From assembly GCA_016758965.1 (NCBI GenBank), contig JAEPRB010000448.1, positions 1 through 20,692 of the forward strand: DNA of 20,692 nt, read 5' to 3'. This stretch comes from Circinella minor. Taxonomy: Eukaryota > Mucoromycota > Mucoromycetes > Mucorales > Lichtheimiaceae. Within the stretch, counting starts at the first letter, position 1, and every line of letters starts with the position of its first letter. The position numbers and the translations under genes are program-made. Below are positions 1 to 17,998 of this stretch, in pieces. The notes beneath the pieces were generated by a model. That model searched no databases and had not been told where the DNA came from. It saw only the letters and a program-made list of their open reading frames with translations.

Positions 1-113
1 TTTTACACTGAGGTGAAATAAGGTGAAGGAAGAGAAATAAGAGGAACTTAAAAAAAAGTTTGTACTTCCAAAAAAGGAAGGTAATTTCATTAATAATTTT
101 TGGGAGTCTACTA

Positions 114-120
114 TTATATT

Positions 121-182
<62 letters not shown>

Positions 183-1282
183 TGACCATAGGTAGATATA
201 AGCACTCCAAAGTGTCGCTATTTTTTTAAAAAGTTGTATCAATCGGTCCCAGCTTGTTGAACCACTTGTACTATATAAGAACACAAGTTTGTTGTTGGAT
301 TTGGTAATGTAACGGTGTGTGAGTTTTAAGTGACGTAAATTTCCAACTCCAAACACATTCAAGTGACAGTTTTGTTGTTCTAAAAATTCGATAATGTCCC
401 AATTTGCATAATTTATAATGATGGACCGGATTTCTGGGGAATACTTGATTATATTGTCTAGTAATTTTTTCGGAATTGCCCCTGAGTCTGACGCCAAAGA
501 AACTGAGACTAATCGAGTGTCAAAAGGAAGAGTCAAATCGTCAAAACATACAACCCCTTTAGCATGATATTCAATTGACCGTAGGGAGCGACAGCAGTTC
601 AATATTAATTTTAAAGGGATCGGGTTGTAAATACCACGGGTGTCAATAACCAGGTCAGTGATATTGCTCGACATGGTACCAAGTGTTTTGATTATTTGAT
701 CATCAAGTATGCTAGCTGTGTTAGTGAGTAGTGCTAACAAAAGGCAATTTTTTCTGTGAGTAAACACAAATGAATCGTATAGGCATATAAATTTTCATGA
801 TAAAAAAAAAGAGATCAACTCACTAGTACTAAACTTCATCGTCAAATGATTTAAAGATGAAAATCCCTTCGCAGTGATCCATTTTAAAATATCAATGATA
901 TGTTGTTGTTCTTCTATATCAACAACAAGTTGTTTAACGTTACAAGATACGGCTAAAAGCACTTGAGCTTCAAACGAGCCATCATCCTTCAAATAAACAG
1001 TACGCCATAGAAAGGACGCTTTTAATAGTCTTCTTTTCCAAATTGTACTGACTGCAATAAATTGAGGAAAACACGGCGAGGTAAGTGTCTGATAATCAGC
1101 TCAAACAGTTTCATTGGAACCAATCCGATAATGTCAATCTTCCTGCTCGAGGTTGGCGTAGTACATCTAATAACATGACTATCTTTGAAATTCGTATCAA
1201 TCATTGTAAATCTTCGGTGTGCCGGTGGTGGTACTTGTGTGTTACATGTGTCTTGTAACGGACGTCTTTTTGAATTTGACAT
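114..1282 (-). pseudogene. F-box / LRR-like protein gene, frame-disrupted
   Basis: The first ATG is at 1282. Residues ~49-85 read IDIIGLVPMKLFELIIRHLP followed by RRVFLNLLQSV, which fits an F-box (the Skp1-binding part of SCF ubiquitin ligases). This frame stops at 1022-1024. The natural continuation (LLKASFLWRTVYLKDD, then LVVDIEE and LKWITAKGF) is in another frame on the same strand, so a shift is needed around 1030-1050. No intron longer than about 35 nt could bridge it. That second frame runs to a good donor (GTGAGT, 823-818). An acceptor ACAG at 719-716 restores phase 1, giving a 108-nt intron (716-823) and a last exon 715-114. The last exon has irregular leucine-rich segments (LVIDTRG, LRSIEYH, LVSVSLAS, LRHLKL). 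The C-terminus reads (SIYL)n because it is encoded by a microsatellite. A TATAAAA-like stretch lies just upstream of the ATG. The F-box assignment is fairly safe; whether the gene is alive is not. Confidence 0.6.
121..182. repeat. (ATAG)n tetranucleotide microsatellite
   Basis: About 15 uninterrupted ATAG/GATA units fill this stretch. On the minus strand it lies in frame with the last exon of the F-box-like gene and adds a Ser-Ile-Tyr-Leu repeat just before the stop at 114-116. Confidence 0.97.
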
Positions 1283-1504
1283 AATATAAAAGTATTTTAT
1301 ATCTATAGAAAAAAGAGAAAAGAGAGAATACTAGTTGTTAGGAATCGCGTGTGGTTGGCATTTATGACGATACGCTAATCAAAAATAACAGAAAACAACT
1401 AACGATTTACAAACGTCGATGCAGAGGTTGTGAATTCCAAGGAAGTAAAAGTCTTTAAAATAGTATGTTAATGAGGAACTAGAATAAGTTTAGTAAAAAA
1501 GTCA

Positions 1505-1680
1505 ATGCAACAATCCAAGGAGATATGTGAAAAAAAACGCGGTAAGAAAGAAAAGCGCAGTAAGGAAAAAGGCCCGGATACCATATATGAGGCAAGAGAA
1601 TTAATTGTTCACAATTAGGAAATGGCCCACGTAGCGAAGCGAAAGGGAGATTATTCTATTGTAAAATGATGGTTATATTT
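1505..1680 (+). pseudogene. Repeat copy A: relic coding frame with one in-frame stop
   Basis: From ATG 1505 a frame of 37 codons runs to a TAG at 1616-1618 and continues in the same frame for 19 codons to TGA (about 1674). The product is basic and then helical-looking: KKRGKKEKRSKEKGPDTIYE, then ARELIVHN, stop, EMAHVAKRKGDYSIVK. A basic N-terminus followed by a helix-turn-helix-like segment would suit the start of a transposase or another DNA-binding protein, but the family is not recognised. A second, more decayed copy lies about 910 bp downstream. It is read as a relic because of the internal stop and the matching frame in copy B. Confidence 0.35.
1541..1670 (+). repeat. Diverged direct repeat, copy A (partner 2451-2575)
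   Basis: Two anchors align without gaps between them. The first is AGAAA-A-AAAGCGCAGTAA near 1545-1563, against the same word near 2455-2473. The second is TAGCGAAGCGAAAGG (from 1632) against TAGCAAAGTGAAAGG. The middle part is of equal length but poorly conserved. Confidence 0.55.
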
Positions 1681-1745
1681 CATATATGAATTGGAACTTA
1701 TAACTATTTGAAAAAATAATAATAATGATAATAGCTAGCTATTTG

Positions 1746-2290
1746 TTATAGTACTTACTGTATATGTTCGAGATGCATTTTGCTCTCATTTTTGTCTCTA
1801 CAATCGATTTTGCCACAAACATTATTGCACTTTGCTTTCTTGTTGTTTCCTTTACATTCAATGCTATCACATATATATGGCACATGTCTTTAATTTTTTT
1901 ATGGTTGTCTTTAAGCAGATTATCATTGCTGCTGCTATTTGTAAATATTTAAAGTGCTATAATAGAATTTGGATCTGTTAACATTAAATTATGTTACAGC
2001 TACAATTAACACTTTTGGAGACGTACTTATCACTTCATATAAACTCGATTTCATAGCGCTGAACTTAATGGCAGTAGTTCGACTAATGGTTCGGTTTGTC
2101 GACAATGTTCTTGGAATCACTAACATCAGTAGAATTTTCATCTTCACACACAATGATGAACTCTCCATTAGATAATGCTTTTGTTTCATTAGATTTTCTC
2201 CTGTCATTAGAATTTCTTTCTTCTGTTTTTTCTTCCACATTATTTATTATTTGAGTTATATTTCATTGTGACACTATTGATGCAGTCCAT
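1746..2290 (-). pseudogene. Decayed minus-strand coding region with a Cys-rich possible exon
   Basis: On the minus strand 2289-2083 is one frame broken by a single TGA. It reads WTASIVSQ, stop, then a hydrophilic stretch containing NNVEEKTEERNSNDRRKSNE and GEFIIVCEDENSTDVSDS, and ends in TAG at 2085-2083. Further down, 1887-1759 is open, preceded by an acceptor-like TTAAAG and followed by a strong donor GTAAGTAC (1758-1751). It encodes YICDSIECKGNN followed by AKCNNVCGKIDC, that is five cysteines in 24 residues. No family is recognised, and no start codon or joining splice phase was found between the two parts. It may be a dead gene or chance. Confidence 0.25.
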
Positions 2291-2450
2291 GAACCAATAC
2301 CTTTTTTTTTTTAGTATTGACGCTAATAATGTATGAACTTTCTTTTTCTCTTATGCTTTATGCTACCTGTTTAAGTCTCAGCAACATGTCATAGTCTTTT
2401 TTTATTGATTTTCATTGCCTCATTCACTTTAGCCGTACCCGAAATGACAT

Positions 2451-2575
2451 GATAAGAAAAAAAAAGCGCAGTAAAGATGTGTTATTAATATATACAGTAA
2501 CTCTACCTTGCAATAAGTTCGCAAACAAAACCATGATAGCAAAGTGAAAGGAAAATTATTTTATTTTTCAAATGG
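2451..2575 (+). repeat. Diverged direct repeat, copy B (partner 1541-1670)
   Basis: Read in the matching frame, this copy gives KKRSKD...IYTVTLP...NKF...MIAK, stop, KENYFIFQ. This lines up with EKRSKE...IYEAREL...N, stop, EM...VAKRKGDYSIVK of copy A. Several differences in the conserved end are G to A or C to T (CG to CA or TG). It is more decayed than copy A. Confidence 0.5.
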
Positions 2576-2690
2576 AAAGAATATAACAGGTTCTTGGTTA
2601 AACTTTCTTTCCTTTCTCTACATTCATTAATCTCCAAAAAATAAGATGCTACACTTACTATCAGCTAACCTGTTTTACTCCCTTTTCCTG

Positions 2691-2692
<2 letters not shown>

Positions 2693-2724
<32 letters not shown>
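2693..2724. repeat. Poly(T) tract, 32 bases
   Basis: An uninterrupted run of T about 190 bp upstream of the 6-16-like gene. Long A/T runs of this kind often keep fungal promoters free of nucleosomes; that role is inferred, not shown. Confidence 0.95.
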
Positions 2725-2725
<1 letters not shown>

Positions 2726-2829
2726 ATAAATATGAATAGTTGATTCTTGTTGTCAGTACGTTTTTTTTTTCTCATAATAATACCTTTTTTTATTAATTTA
2801 TCAGAAAAGCCACTACTCGCCATTTTTCT

Positions 2830-2838
2830 TATATAAAT
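2830..2838 (+). promoter_or_regulatory. TATA box of the 6-16-like gene
   Basis: TATATAAAT followed by AGGGC lies 78 bp upstream of the ATG at 2916. The stretch between is A-rich and has no other ATG, which fits a short leader and supports this start. Confidence 0.6.
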
Positions 2839-2915
2839 AGGGCTGGATATATCAATAAAAAAAAGCATCCCTTTAAACTTTTACAAAAACTATATTCTAA
2901 AGTATATCAAGAAAA

Positions 2916-3131
2916 ATGGGTTTGCTTTGTTATACAGCTGTTACTGTTGCTGGTGCTGCTATTGCTGCAACTGGTGTTGGTGCCCCTCTTGTTGGTCTTA
3001 TGGGTTTCTCTGCTGCTGGTCCGGTCGCTGGTACTTTAGCTGCGGGTGCACAAGCATACGTTGGTAACGTTGCCGCAGGATCGATTTTTGCAGGACTACA
3101 AGCTTTAGCTATGGCCCCATGTACACCCTAA
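2916..3131 (+). CDS. Interferon-induced 6-16 / ISG12-like small membrane protein
   Basis: A single exon codes for 71 residues, almost all Gly, Ala, Val and Leu. After a short start (MGLLCYTAVT) comes the signature of the IFI6/IFI27 (ISG12) family: AGAAIAATGVGAPLVGLMGF, then SAAGPVAGTLAAGAQAYVG and NVAAGSIFAGLQALA, ending APCTP. The GFxAAGxxAGxLAA and AAGSxxAxLQ spacing matches what is known of the family (Pfam Ifi-6-16). The whole protein is two or three short hydrophobic segments, so it should sit in a membrane; animal members are mitochondrial or ER proteins linked to apoptosis and innate immunity. The fungal role is unknown. A TATA box 78 bp upstream and an A-rich ATG context (AGAAAAATGG) support the start. 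Codons are C/T-ending and clean, unlike the surrounding AT noise, which suggests good expression. Confidence 0.8.
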   Translation: MGLLCYTAVTVAGAAIAATGVGAPLVGLMGFSAAGPVAGTLAAGAQAYVGNVAAGSIFAGLQALAMAPCTP

Positions 3132-4263
3132 AAATCAATACCTCTTTTTTCTTTCTTTTTTTTCTCGAATCACTTCACAAAACAAGAAGAAAAATATAAG
3201 TTTTGCATACATAACTTTTTTCCACATTAGTAATTACTTGAAAACGCTCTTCATGTGCTAAAAACATTTTTTTTTATTGTAAACAATCTCTTTCCACTAT
3301 ATCACTTTTTTTTTCGCTGATTTATGAAAAATAATAAAAGTATTAATTCACAAGAAGTTTATTTGTGATAATTTACTAGTACTCTTCATAACAAAAAAAA
3401 AATTAACGGTTTTTATTAATGATACGTAGAACAAAAGTATGATTATTATTTTTTTTTGCTGAGAACTGATCCTTTTTCTTTATTGTTTAATATACATAAT
3501 TTACATAAAAATGATAAATTTACCATAATCACTGGTAATCGGATTTCAAATTTCTTCATGCGATTCAACAAAAACATGACTATGAAATAATACTACTTAT
3601 TACAAAACAAGTACTATTAGAATTATCATTGACATTACTAAATAACTGTTTGCAATTAAAAAATGTAATACTTAAATATTGTTATGGTCCCCAGGATATT
3701 AGATACTATGTTTTATCATCAATAAAGCAATCCATTACGTACAACAAATATCAAGCAATTATAAGCAAAAGCGCGAAGTCTCTATAGTTGTTAGATTACA
3801 CGAACCTATTGTATTTATACACTATTCTGTCTGTGATCACATTTTACCAAGTATAGCTAAAATTCATTTCTCGCATGGATAAACAAACCCCACAAAAAAG
3901 AGTAGGGAGGTTTAATAACATGATCCCGCTATTATTATGATAAGATTGGCACATTAAAAATTTTGTTTCTTTACGACGAGGCACGTTCTTTGCTTATTGT
4001 TCCTGTCATTCTAATTATTATCAAGTTGACTCGATAATTTTTATCTTATTAAGATATAAAGATATTATATATAAATATTTTTCTCTTCTGGATCCTGCAT
4101 AAATATAAACTATAGTTTAATTCTCTTTAACTTTCTTATTATTAAGATATATATATATATATATATATATATCGGATGTGATGCGCGCTAGGCTCCACGG
4201 CTTAACACACACAAAAAACAGATCACCGCACGGAAAATCTATTTTACCCTCAAAAACATTTGG
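3132..4263. other. AT-rich spacer, nothing recognisable
   Basis: No reading frame, RNA gene or repeat family is seen. The spacer holds T-rich tracts just after the 6-16-like stop (probably its 3' end region) and an (AT)n microsatellite near its end. Confidence 0.6.
4147..4172. repeat. (AT)n microsatellite
   Basis: About 13 AT units, ending in a locally GC-rich segment (CGGATGTGATGCGCGC). Confidence 0.95.
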
Positions 4264-4627
4264 TTGACTTTTATGATTCGTGCGGAAAGAAGGACTCCCG
4301 AGAATATATTAGCGGAGCACCATAAATTTCGGCACTTTTACCGATCCCCACCAGATCAAATAGCTTTTTACAACACTTATATCCACAATCCGTCACACTT
4401 TGTACCACTTGAGAATGAGACAACTCACATACACATACACACACAGACAACACACAAATACTTATATAGAATCTCATTACACGATTTTGATACCACACAC
4501 ATAAACAAAGTCGGCCCATTTTTTTTTCGTACTTTTTACTTCTTTACCTTCTTTCCGTTTAATTTATTTATTAACCTCCTCCATAACAATAAATTATCTT
4601 ACACCCCCCCTACTCTTTTAATATATA
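4173..4627 (+). promoter_or_regulatory. Probable promoter and leader of the cytochrome b5 gene
   Basis: The stretch is C/A-rich and pyrimidine-rich (CACACA runs near 4429-4465, a C7 run near 4605), a style of region common upstream of fungal housekeeping genes. The exact transcription start is not visible. An ATG-led frame from 4273 runs through it and overlaps the cytochrome b5 start, but it shows no domain; if it lies in the mRNA it would be an upstream ORF. Confidence 0.4.
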
Positions 4628-5594
4628 ATGAGCGCTCAAATTTTCTCTACTGCTGACGTTGCTAAGCATAATACCAAGAGTGATCTCTGGGTAGTCATTC
4701 ACAACAAGGTTTATGACATTACTAAATTTGTTCAAGAGGTAAAAGATTATAAAGACAAAATCTCGGGGAAAGATGAAAACAAAGAGAAGAAAAGGGGAAA
4801 AAAAAGAAAAAAAATATACTTAACGAAACTTTATTTATATTTTTCCCCCTTTTTTATTTTGTTTTATTATGTTATGTAGCACCCTGGTGGTAAATAATTA
4901 CTTTTATTACTATTATTTTTATTGTTATAGTTATATAGATGAAAAATAGCTGGATAAGGATCGAAATATGTAATTAAAATTAACATACGAATAACTTTAA
5001 ATGTTTTATAAAAATAATAGGTGAAGAAGTTTTGTTAGATGAAGCTGGTAAGAAATAAATTATGATTACTAAAGATATCACCATTGATGAGAAAAAAAAT
5101 TAAACTATCCTTATTATTATTATAGGCAAGGATGCTACTGAAGCTTTCGAAGACATCGGTCACTCTGATGAAGCTCGTGAATTTTACTTGGCTAAATACG
5201 AAATTGGTGAATTGGATGAACAATCCCGTGTCCCAGAAAAAGCATATACCTCCATTCGCGCTGGTGAACTTCCCGAGCAAAAGCAAAGTGGATCGTAAGT
5301 AGTGTTCTGGCTTTTTTTTTTTGCATGTCTTCAAATGTATTTTTCTTTCAGAAAAGAAGGGGTTGGGGGAGGAGTCAGGAGACGAGGGTAATATGCATTA
5401 TATACCCTTTTTTTTGGCTGGGGGTGAGGAAAGAAGATGATGACAAAGTTGTTTAATAATTATTATAATGAAAACTATGGACGGATTTACCTAATACAAT
5501 TATGAAATTTCATAGATTTTTGAAGGTGTTGCTACCTGCTGCTATTATCGCTGGTGCAATTGCTTACAAATTTGTTCTGGAACAAAAGCATTAA
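4628..5594 (+). CDS. CYB5: Cytochrome b5, tail-anchored, five exons
   Basis: Exons: 4628-4738, 4880-4889, 5021-5047, 5126-5294 and 5516-5594. Together they give 396 nt, or 131 residues, the usual length of microsomal cytochrome b5. The protein passes electrons from b5 or P450 reductase to desaturases, sterol enzymes and P450s at the ER surface. The haem domain covers residues 5-80, with axial ligands His38 (HPGG) and His62 (GHSDEA) and the typical [16 protein letters not shown] strand. An acidic and polar linker leads to a C-terminal anchor, [17 protein letters not shown], and a short basic tail (EQKH), as in ER tail-anchored forms. All junctions are GT-AG and keep phase. The second exon has only 10 nt, and exon 3 only 27. 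A naive frame reading would run into the first intron and stop at 4879. High confidence. Confidence 0.95.
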
Positions 5595-5888
5595 AACAAT
5601 TTATATAAATAATAATAATAATAATAAAATAAAATAAAATAAGGGACCAAAATACCATTAAAATACTACAATTCAGCCCCTTCTCCTTTCTTCATTGATT
5701 TGTGGCATCTTTTTTTTTTTTTTTGCTTATCTTTTTTCCTTTGTGCTTTTGTTAAAAAAAATTGGTCACTTTTTCTCTTTTTTTCTTTCTCTCTTTTCTT
5801 TTTTTTTTATTATTATACATCTATTATTAGTATCGTTACTTCAACAACTGCGACATTGACATATAGGTATCTATAGTACAAAATAACA

Positions 5889-7923
5889 ATGAGTAATCCA
5901 CAACATTTATCACCATCGATCAAAAATGAACAAATATCAATATGGTTACACCAACTTTCTTTCCTGGCGACTGGTGTTTGTTCCACCTTAGGTGTTCAAT
6001 GGTTATTTTACACAGGTGCTGCGAGTAGGTATATAATATATCAATTATGCGCGAAGAGAGGAGAATGGATTTGTTGCTGATAATAAAGCACAACAAAAAC
6101 GATAACGATTTATGAGAACCAAAGATGTCTTTATAAAGTTGTCAATCATCTCTTGTTATGCTAACCATAATATGTATATATAGGTGGAACTAGTTTTTTT
6201 ACACAGCTTACTGGTTGTGTTGGAAGTATGTTGGCAGGGCTACTCATCCCAATACTATCTACACGAAGAACATCAAAAATAGCAACAGAGCCATCAGGAC
6301 AAACGGAAAAGAAGCAAGAACCAGATGAATTAATAGTAGATGGGGTATGATATTATAGTTTATTTTTATTTGAATACATAAAAAAATAAAGAGAGAGAGG
6401 ACAGTGCACCCGATTTGTGAATATGTAGCCGTGTGTTTATTCGGGATCAATCATGTATACACATAAAATAACAACAATAATACAGCAAGAAGAAAAAACA
6501 ATTGACAGATATTTTTAATTCGTGATTATATTTTCGTTAATTAATAATAAACCCAAATTTAGTATTCGGTTATCAACTTGGAAGAAAAGCATACTGAAAA
6601 TAATAAAGAGAATGATAATGGTGGCGGTTCATTAAAACACTCTGTGGTGGCTCGACTTGCTATTATGGATATGGTCGCTAGTGCATTCGTTACAATTGGA
6701 TTTTCACTTATTGGTAGCGGGGTAACCATATAGAATAAAGTTAAATAATACGTCTTTGTTGCTTTTTATACATAACTAATAGCTTATAACGTTCTTCCTC
6801 GAATAATGAAAAGATGTATCAAGTCATTTTTAGCAGTGTTGTCATTTGGTGTGCGATTCTCAGCTACATATTTATGAAACGTATATTGTCTGTCAACCAA
6901 TGGATAGCCATTGTGGGGACAACCATTGGATTAACTTTTTGTGCATTGGATGGAGTGAAAACAAATAATGTCCAAGAACAAAATACGATAGATAATAATA
7001 ATGACAGAGAAATTTCCTTTGGTACATTAATGACTGTAGGTGGTACTTTTCTATATGGTATAGTATCACTTTCTGTCCTTGGAGCATCCCTGCATTTTTT
7101 TTATGAAACGTCAAAAAAAAAAAAGAACTAATTTCTTAATGCATGAAAATAAAACCCATTTTATACAATTATAATAGCATGTGTTTATGTTTATGCCGAT
7201 TATATTTTGTCCAAACAGACACCTGCACCAGCCCCCATTCGATTATGCTTTTATAATGGCATTTATACTACACTGATCACTTTAATCTATATCAGTTTGT
7301 ATACTATGCCGCATTTGAATCAAATAATTCATTTGGATCCTGTTGTATCTCATCAAAAAATCGGTGCCATGTATGTTTTTGTTACCTTTGTCAATGCCAT
7401 CCATGCTTGGAACTACTTCACCCTTCTTGAATCTACTGGCAGTGTAAGTTTTATATTGTTCTACTTTTTTTTTTCTTTTGGAAAAAAAAGGACAATCTAG
7501 TATGAACGGGAGGTAGTTAGAAAAAAAATGTAGAAATGAAAAGCTAGTGCCGTAGAGTAAAATATACAAGTATAAGAAGTGTAGGGAAAAAAAAGAGCAA
7601 TAGGGGTTGTGTATGTTTGTAATGTGGATAATCATTTTTTATTACTTTCTATATATTTTTATTATTCGTTATTAGGTAGCTACTGGAATTTTACAAGCCA
7701 TTCGAGCTATACTAGTCTATGGAATAAGTCATTTTTGGTATTGTACAACAGATGCAGCTCAATGTAAGTGGTTTGACTTTATATATTATTTTTATTTTTT
7801 AATCACGTTTGTAATATAACAATCGCACCTTTTGTTTCTATAGGTTTTACAGTGAATAAAGGATGTGGAACAATTTTAGTCATTGGATGTGTTATTTTAT
7901 TTACATTTAGTAATAAAAAATAA
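5889..7923 (+). CDS. SLC35-like transporter of the drug/metabolite transporter superfamily
   Basis: Seven exons: 5889-6024, 6184-6344, 6563-6721, 6814-7057, 7178-7443, 7676-7763 and 7844-7923. They total 1134 nt, or 377 residues, and every junction is in phase. About ten hydrophobic segments alternate with short loops: LSFLATGVCSTLGVQWLFY, FTQLTGCVGSMLAGLLIPIL, then after a hydrophilic, N/E-rich loop MDMVASAFVTIGFSLIGSG, YQVIFSSVVIWCAILSYIF, WIAIVGTTIGLTFCALDG, GTLMTVGGTFLYACVYVY, YTTLITLIYISLY, and a last helix TILVIGCVILFTF. The GSGMYQVIFSSVVI stretch and the end CFTVNKGCGTILVIG are typical of nucleotide-sugar and SLC35F-like carriers. The substrate cannot be told from sequence. It probably sits in the Golgi, ER or vacuole membrane. 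Exons 4 and 5 join as LYA|CVYVYADYILS through a GTATAG donor at 7058. Reading on instead gives a false poly-lysine end near 7131. Confidence 0.85.
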
Positions 7924-9111
7924 GGCATTTTTATATACTCAATGTATGCAAATAATAGTGTTCTACTTTTGTTGTGTATTGCTACACAATTCAGTATACC
8001 AGATGTATTATTATAAATACTATTATCTTAATCCGGTTCTCTTTTGCAAAGCAAGAGACCAAAAACTAAACATCTAGTACAATTTAATTTTTCTGTTAAT
8101 AAAAGGAGTTATACAATTTACAATTTTATTACTAGACATCTCTCTACATTTGATGGTCTACTACATAGTAATCAGGGAGCAACATATAATGGTATCGACT
8201 ACCTAGGATTGTGCTACTTTTGCTGTTGCTACCTTATAACGTAGTATTTGCATATCTTATGCATAAAACAGAGTGATTATATAAAAATAATTAAAAGCAA
8301 AAACTATAAAGCCTATTCTATTCATTTTTTTTTCTGTATAATAAAAGTAGTAAAGTATAATACCTATTAGTGATTTTTTATAAAAGTGTAAAGAAAAATA
8401 ATATAAAATTGTCTATTATCATTGAATACTAATAAGGGTAAAGACGATAGATAACAGTGAATAAAGTAAATAAAATCGTCAACCCTTTTGTATGCTGTTC
8501 TGGTAATAGTTATGTGAGACCTTTTGATATTTTATGTTCATATCCAACATATGCATTTAATAACCGCTATTGTCAGTTATTGTATTACTCTTTAATAGAA
8601 AAAGCCTTACGTTGTGTACTTCTTTTCTACTCTGCTGTTATTTTATCTTTTGGCGTCCCCTGATACTTCGTTTTTAAAAATCAATGAGAATAAAGCAGGA
8701 GTTGGATCGATACAGAAGAAAAATTAAAGAAAGAAAGTATAAAAGTATAAAAAGAACAGCTTTATGTATATATGTAAGAATCAGGCCCTTTTATTTATTT
8801 ATAATTATTATTGTGTATTGACATTTAGAATTAAGCGATATGAAAAAATATAGTACTCTCATTACACTAGTAAGTAGCAACGGTTTAATCTACAACTTTT
8901 CAATTTACATAATCATGTATCATTATTATTATTAATTCTTATTATATAAATTATATGTGTGTATGTGTGTGTATGTGCAAATTAACGGACCAATAGAATT
9001 TTATATGTACAATTTTAAGGAAGGTTATGTCGTTGTTGTTGTTTTTACTAATACAGGCGCTGTGTATGTTGTTCAAAGAAATTTATATAAGGAAAAAAAA
9101 TCTTGGTGATT
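7924..9111. other. AT-rich spacer with microsatellite and decayed frame
   Basis: No intact gene is supported. Short plus-strand frames at 8044-8244 and 8457-8663 have no motif, and the second begins with GTG. The stretch contains a (GTAT)-type repeat near 8952-8978 and a decayed minus-strand frame at 8456-8690, listed separately. Confidence 0.55.
8456..8690 (-). pseudogene. Possible dead transposase-like reading frame
   Basis: One minus-strand frame reads YQGTPKDKITAE, stop, KRSTQRKAFSIKE, stop, YNN, stop, Q, stop, RLLNAYVGYEHKISKGLT, stop, LLPEQHTKG. At least five stops interrupt it, yet the pieces are basic and helix-forming. The RKAFSIKE word is like the start of the N-terminal DNA-binding domain of pogo/CENP-B-type transposases. 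The likeness is short and from memory of the family style, so this is weak. Confidence 0.25.
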
Positions 9112-17959
<8,848 letters not shown>

Positions 17960-17998
17960 GGTTGACGAACAAGAAGAATATATTGACACACTAACTGG

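Larger units (their letters stand above)
1283..2880. other. Spacer without an intact gene; holds duplicated and decayed coding-like sequence
   Basis: No intact gene is supported between the F-box-like gene and the 6-16-like gene. The stretch holds the two copies of a diverged repeat, a decayed minus-strand frame, a 32-base T tract and the promoter of the next gene, each listed separately. Short plus-strand frames at 1764-1952 and 1969-2175 are hydrophobic and have no recognisable motif; they are the complement of the more protein-like minus-strand frames. Confidence 0.6.

Noticed and set aside
1020..1050. A 23- to 30-nt intron to repair the F-box gene
   Set aside because: Donor and acceptor words exist (GTCAGT…AAG), but the length is far below the other introns here (about 60-150 nt) and has no room for a branch site.
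2665..2868. Minus-strand frame with a poly-lysine run
   Set aside because: The lysines are just the T32 tract read backwards, and it overlaps the promoter of the 6-16-like gene.
4264..4656. 130-codon plus-strand frame before cytochrome b5
   Set aside because: No motif, rich in His/Thr from CA repeats, and it overlaps the cytochrome b5 start in another frame; treated as leader DNA.
8044..8663. Plus-strand frames of 66 and 68 codons
   Set aside because: The second lacks an ATG and neither has a motif; the minus strand looks more protein-like there.
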